This document shows, piece by piece, positions 61,311 through 64,000 of a stretch of DNA of 64,000 nucleotides; position 1 is the first letter of the stretch; the number at the start of each line of letters is the position of its first letter. Origin of the DNA: Flavobacteriales bacterium UBA6770. GTDB lineage: Bacteria > Bacteroidota > Bacteroidia > Flavobacteriales_G > Salibacteraceae. The DNA lies in NCBI GenBank assembly GCA_905181875.1, contig CAJIZH010000004.1, forward strand, positions 248,001 to 312,000. The letters are read 5' to 3'. The translations under genes were made by a program, and so were the position numbers. Below the pieces are notes generated by a model. It had not been told where the DNA came from. It made no database searches and worked only from the letters and a program-made list of their open reading frames with translations.

Positions 61311-63542
61311 ATGAACGGACTTCAAGGACTTAAACGACAATTACTGCCTTTAATTAAAGGTCTTCCAATTATTATTGGTTGTGCAGTAGCATCTTTCATT
61401 CTAGCTAAAAAAATCATAAGCTATACGCCTAATTCCTACCAAACAGTAGCTAGAATTAAGTTAGATGATCAGAAATACGGATTTAGTAATACACAACTTT
61501 ACAAAGACCTTGATTTATTCTCTACAACTAGTAAAATTGAATCGGAAGCTGAAATACTGTCATCGCCTTTATTGATTAGTCAAGGTTTGGAAAGACTAGA
61601 TTTCGGAGTTTCTATTTACAGAGTAGGAAGCGTAAAAAATACCCTACTTTACAAAGACAGCCCTATTATAGTAAAGCACCACTTGACCAAATCAAAAAAT
61701 TTAGACCAAACTTATTGGATAAACATTATTGATAGCAATCACTATCAACTAGGAAGATTGGAAAACGAAATCGACACTACAAATAGTGAAATCATACCTT
61801 TAGGAACACCTGCTTTAATTGATGGAGAGACTATTACTGTTTCCACAAACGATTCTCTATTAGACAAAAAAGACTTGCATTTAATTGGCTTGTACGAAAG
61901 CATTATTTTCTCAAAAAATGGATTAATTACAGATGTTACTGACAAACTTAATGTAGCTGCCGTTGACAAGGAAATAGCAGTATTACGTGTGGTTTACAAA
62001 GATCAAAACGCAGAGAAAGTAGCCGATTTGGCGAATGCTTTGTGCCATGCCTATATTGAGGATTATGTGGCTACTAAAACTGGAGCGGCTAGCCAAACCG
62101 TAAAATTCTTAGAACTTAAAATTGCTGAAGTTTCAAAAGAACTGCAGAGAGCCGAAGTTAAACTGGAACAATATAAATCGGTAAATGGTGTAGTAAATAC
62201 GCGTCAAGAAACCGAAACAGGTTTGCGCAAACAAAGTAGCCTTGAAGTACAATTGATTAACCTAGAAATGAATGAGCAAGCTATTCTAGAATTGGAAGAA
62301 TACATGACGGAAGGCGAATACTTCAGCGAAACGGCGATCAACTTTGGTTTTGGTGATTTATTAATGACTGAGTTAGTCAAGAAGTTGCAAGCTTACCAAG
62401 ACGAACGTCAGGATATGATTTATAAATATACCGCTGAAAGTAACCAGGTAAAGGCACTTGACAACAAAATAGCTGAACTTAAAAACTACATAAGAGAAGC
62501 TATTAAAAGAAACAAAAAAGAGATAATCACCAAGCGTGAATCCATTGAAAAAATGGTGGAATTAAACTCCAAACAATTTGATAGGCTAAGCACTCGCGAA
62601 AAGGAAATGCGTGTTTTACAGCGCGACTTCGCTATGAAAGAACAAGTGTATACATTCTTGGCTCAAAAGAAAATTGAAGCTGCAATTGCTGCTAGTGCCC
62701 TGCTCTCTTTTCATAGAATTATACAACCAGCAGTTACCCCTAAAATACCAGTAAGCCCGAACAAAACGTTAATCGTTTTTGTAAGTGGGTTACTCGGATT
62801 AATTATCGGAACTACTTACGTGTACTTGCGCAAAGCAACCCTTTCGAAAGTAGTATCAAGAGAAGATCTAGAAAACCATTCTGATCTGCCAATTTTGGGT
62901 GTTGTTCGCAAGAAAAATTCAGGTAAAGATTTCAGCACATTAGCGAAGGCACTTAAGTTCAAAGACAAATTAGAAAACAATCCAATGCTTACCGTTTCCT
63001 CAGCAATCAATGGAGAAGGAAGAAGCTATGTAAGTACACATTTGGCACAAAGCATTGCAGTATTAGGGTATTCAGTTGGTTCAATTTCCATACAGGAAGA
63101 AGAAATTTATTCAGTTGAAACCATAACTGAATTTTTAGCTATTCCTTCTGAAATTCGAGCTGGAGTATGTAACTTAGTAAGTACGCCAGAAGAAACATTG
63201 AACGCTCCTCAATTAATGAAAGAGTTGAAATCACGCTTTGATGTGATTGTGGTCGATACGCCTGCTGCTGCTTTATCAATAGAAGGGGTTGAGTTTATGA
63301 AATTGGCTGACCTCAACGTGTTCTTATTCAGAGCAAATTATACGAGCACCGACTTCTTAGAATACCCAGAATTACTAGCCGAAGAGTACCAAATCAAAAA
63401 CATGTATTTATTGCTAAATAGCGCGCACATGGCATCAAGCTTTAACGGACGTTTTATTGGAACGCGTTACAACACAGAATTAAAACGGGAACGTTTTACC
63501 AGTAAAGTGTGGAATTACGTAACTGCATACATCGGGTCATGA
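61311..63542 (+). CDS. Wzc-like polysaccharide co-polymerase with degenerate tyrosine-kinase domain
   Basis: 743 residues. An N-terminal Wzz domain lies between two membrane segments (about 13-33, LPLIKGLPIIIGCAVASFIL, and 478-500, TLIVFVSGLLGLIIGTTYVY), with a long periplasmic coiled coil and the PxxP-type motif PKIPVSPNKT. The cytosolic C-terminus has the BY-kinase fold, but the P-loop reads NGEGRS (567-572), Arg replacing the catalytic Lys. The Walker A' aspartate is missing (SISIQEEE). Only Walker B-like FDVIVVDTPA remains, and there is no C-terminal tyrosine cluster. It probably controls chain length and export without kinase activity. It overlaps the flippase gene by 4 nt (ATGA). Confidence 0.88.
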   Translation: MNGLQGLKRQLLPLIKGLPIIIGCAVASFILAKKIISYTPNSYQTVARIKLDDQKYGFSNTQLYKDLDLFSTTSKIESEAEILSSPLLISQGLERLDFGVSIYRVGSVKNTLLYKDSPIIVKHHLTKSKNLDQTYWINIIDSNHYQLGRLENEIDTTNSEIIPLGTPALIDGETITVSTNDSLLDKKDLHLIGLYESIIFSKNGLITDVTDKLNVAAVDKEIAVLRVVYKDQNAEKVADLANALCHAYIEDYVATKTGAASQTVKFLELKIAEVSKELQRAEVKLEQYKSVNGVVNTRQETETGLRKQSSLEVQLINLEMNEQAILELEEYMTEGEYFSETAINFGFGDLLMTELVKKLQAYQDERQDMIYKYTAESNQVKALDNKIAELKNYIREAIKRNKKEIITKRESIEKMVELNSKQFDRLSTREKEMRVLQRDFAMKEQVYTFLAQKKIEAAIAASALLSFHRIIQPAVTPKIPVSPNKTLIVFVSGLLGLIIGTTYVYLRKATLSKVVSREDLENHSDLPILGVVRKKNSGKDFSTLAKALKFKDKLENNPMLTVSSAINGEGRSYVSTHLAQSIAVLGYSVGSISIQEEEIYSVETITEFLAIPSEIRAGVCNLVSTPEETLNAPQLMKELKSRFDVIVVDTPAAALSIEGVEFMKLADLNVFLFRANYTSTDFLEYPELLAEEYQIKNMYLLLNSAHMASSFNGRFIGTRYNTELKRERFTSKVWNYVTAYIGS

Positions 63543-64000
63543 ATCGCATAAAAAACATACTCGTTCAACACCAAAATAAATTGGTTACCCTAAGTGACCA
63601 AGGATTAGTAAGTGGCATCAACTTTTTAGTGGGTATTCTTTTAGCTCGTTGGATTGGCCTTGAAAACTACGGCTTTTACGCATTGATTTGGATGGTGGTA
63701 TTATTTGTAAGCTCAGTACATCAAAGTGCATTTATCAGTTCTTTATTTGCCTTGCTTCCTAAAAAAGAAAACCCAACTCAATTTATAAAGCAGTTAATGG
63801 GTTTGCAAGTTATTTTTAGTGGCCTAGCTTGCATTGCAATACTAGTTCTGGGTATTACTCTAAAGGGAACGATCGAATCTATACCTAGTATTTCTGAGAC
63901 TACAATATATTTAACCTCCGCAATTGCAAGTGTATTTGTATTGAATGATTTTCTAAGACGCATTGGTTTTGCAAAACAGCAATCTAACGCCGTGTTGATT
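63539..64000 (+). CDS. Polysaccharide flippase (Wzx/MATE-like), N-terminal part (partial)
   Basis: The frame opens with ATG at 63539, overlapping the wzc stop, and runs off the right edge after 154 codons. The visible part has at least four hydrophobic segments: SGINFLVGILLARWIGLENY (a Wzx-type first helix with the LARWIGLENYG signature), ALIWMVVLFVSSVHQSAFIS, VIFSGLACIAILVLGITL and TIYLTSAIASVFVL. This matches the oligosaccharide flippase/polysaccharide biosynthesis C family, which moves lipid-linked repeat units across the inner membrane. It fits a Wzx/Wzy-type EPS pathway; a polymerase should lie beyond the window. Confidence 0.85.
   Translation, partial: MNRIKNILVQHQNKLVTLSDQGLVSGINFLVGILLARWIGLENYGFYALIWMVVLFVSSVHQSAFISSLFALLPKKENPTQFIKQLMGLQVIFSGLACIAILVLGITLKGTIESIPSISETTIYLTSAIASVFVLNDFLRRIGFAKQQSNAVLI

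Noticed and set aside
1-64000. CRISPR arrays, tRNA or rRNA genes, insertion sequences, integrases
   Set aside because: No regularly spaced repeats, no tRNA arms or rRNA cores, and no transposase or integrase motifs were found on reading both strands. I could not run tRNA or IS search programs.

Overview
The window is a gene-dense, AT-rich chromosome segment of a Bacteroidota bacterium, most likely a marine or freshwater member of the Flavobacteriales. The signs are: type IX secretion (T9SS) cargo with C-terminal type A sorting domains, the T9SS proteins PorT and a plug-domain protein, promoters of the Bacteroidota form TAnnTTTG, a two-subunit methylmalonyl-CoA mutase, and a menaquinone-type UbiE/MenG. 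No rRNA, tRNA or CRISPR was found. One structural RNA, RNase P RNA, is clear.

Layout. 0-18 kb is mostly housekeeping: the start of a TonB-dependent receptor, ahpC, a T9SS plug protein, apaG, pruA, a large BNR-repeat T9SS cargo protein, ftsB/divIC, mutA-mutB, ybaB, terC, an inner-membrane-anchored barrel protein, a thioredoxin-like protein, yaaA, a 52-residue ORF, a NUDIX hydrolase, an Smr protein and rnpB. 18-23 kb holds a PAS histidine kinase, a response regulator and a dipeptidyl-peptidase III. All three are broken by at least a dozen frameshifts between 20.05 and 23.06 kb, while flanking genes are intact, which looks more like a local sequence-quality problem than decay. 23-31 kb holds two large T9SS cargo proteins that share a repeat module. 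31-38 kb holds trxB, a small lipoprotein, meaB, an aminotransferase, a heptose-7-phosphate kinase, ubiE and porT. 38-45 kb is a fatty-acid beta-oxidation operon (marR-fadN-fadA-fadE) with a perfect palindromic operator over the marR promoter. It is interrupted by a decayed four-helix-bundle gene and by AT-rich inverted repeats. 46.5-47.7 kb is a tract of gene remnants.

47.8-64 kb is an exopolysaccharide (EPS) locus with its own control system. It encodes a three-part kinase/nucleotidyltransferase/thymidylate-kinase-like fusion, a double glycosyltransferase, a DUF1972 glycosyltransferase, a WecA-like initiating transferase, a Wza-like export lipoprotein, a Wzc-like chain-length protein with a degenerate P-loop, and the start of a Wzx-like flippase. 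In the middle sit an NtrC-type sigma-54 activator, an H-NOX nitric-oxide sensor (two frameshifts as written), a hybrid histidine kinase with REC and HPt domains, and a lone receiver protein.

The most interesting signal in the window is regulatory. Palindromes of the form TTCC-N7-GGAA, often repeated at 20-bp spacing, lie upstream of three genes of the EPS locus, each followed by a TGGCAC(G/A) element like a sigma-54 -24 box 34-38 bp before the start codon. A fourth palindrome precedes the NtrC-type gene itself. This suggests a self-contained NO-sensing, sigma-54-dependent EPS/biofilm regulon. The nucleotide patterns are seen directly; the regulatory reading is inference.
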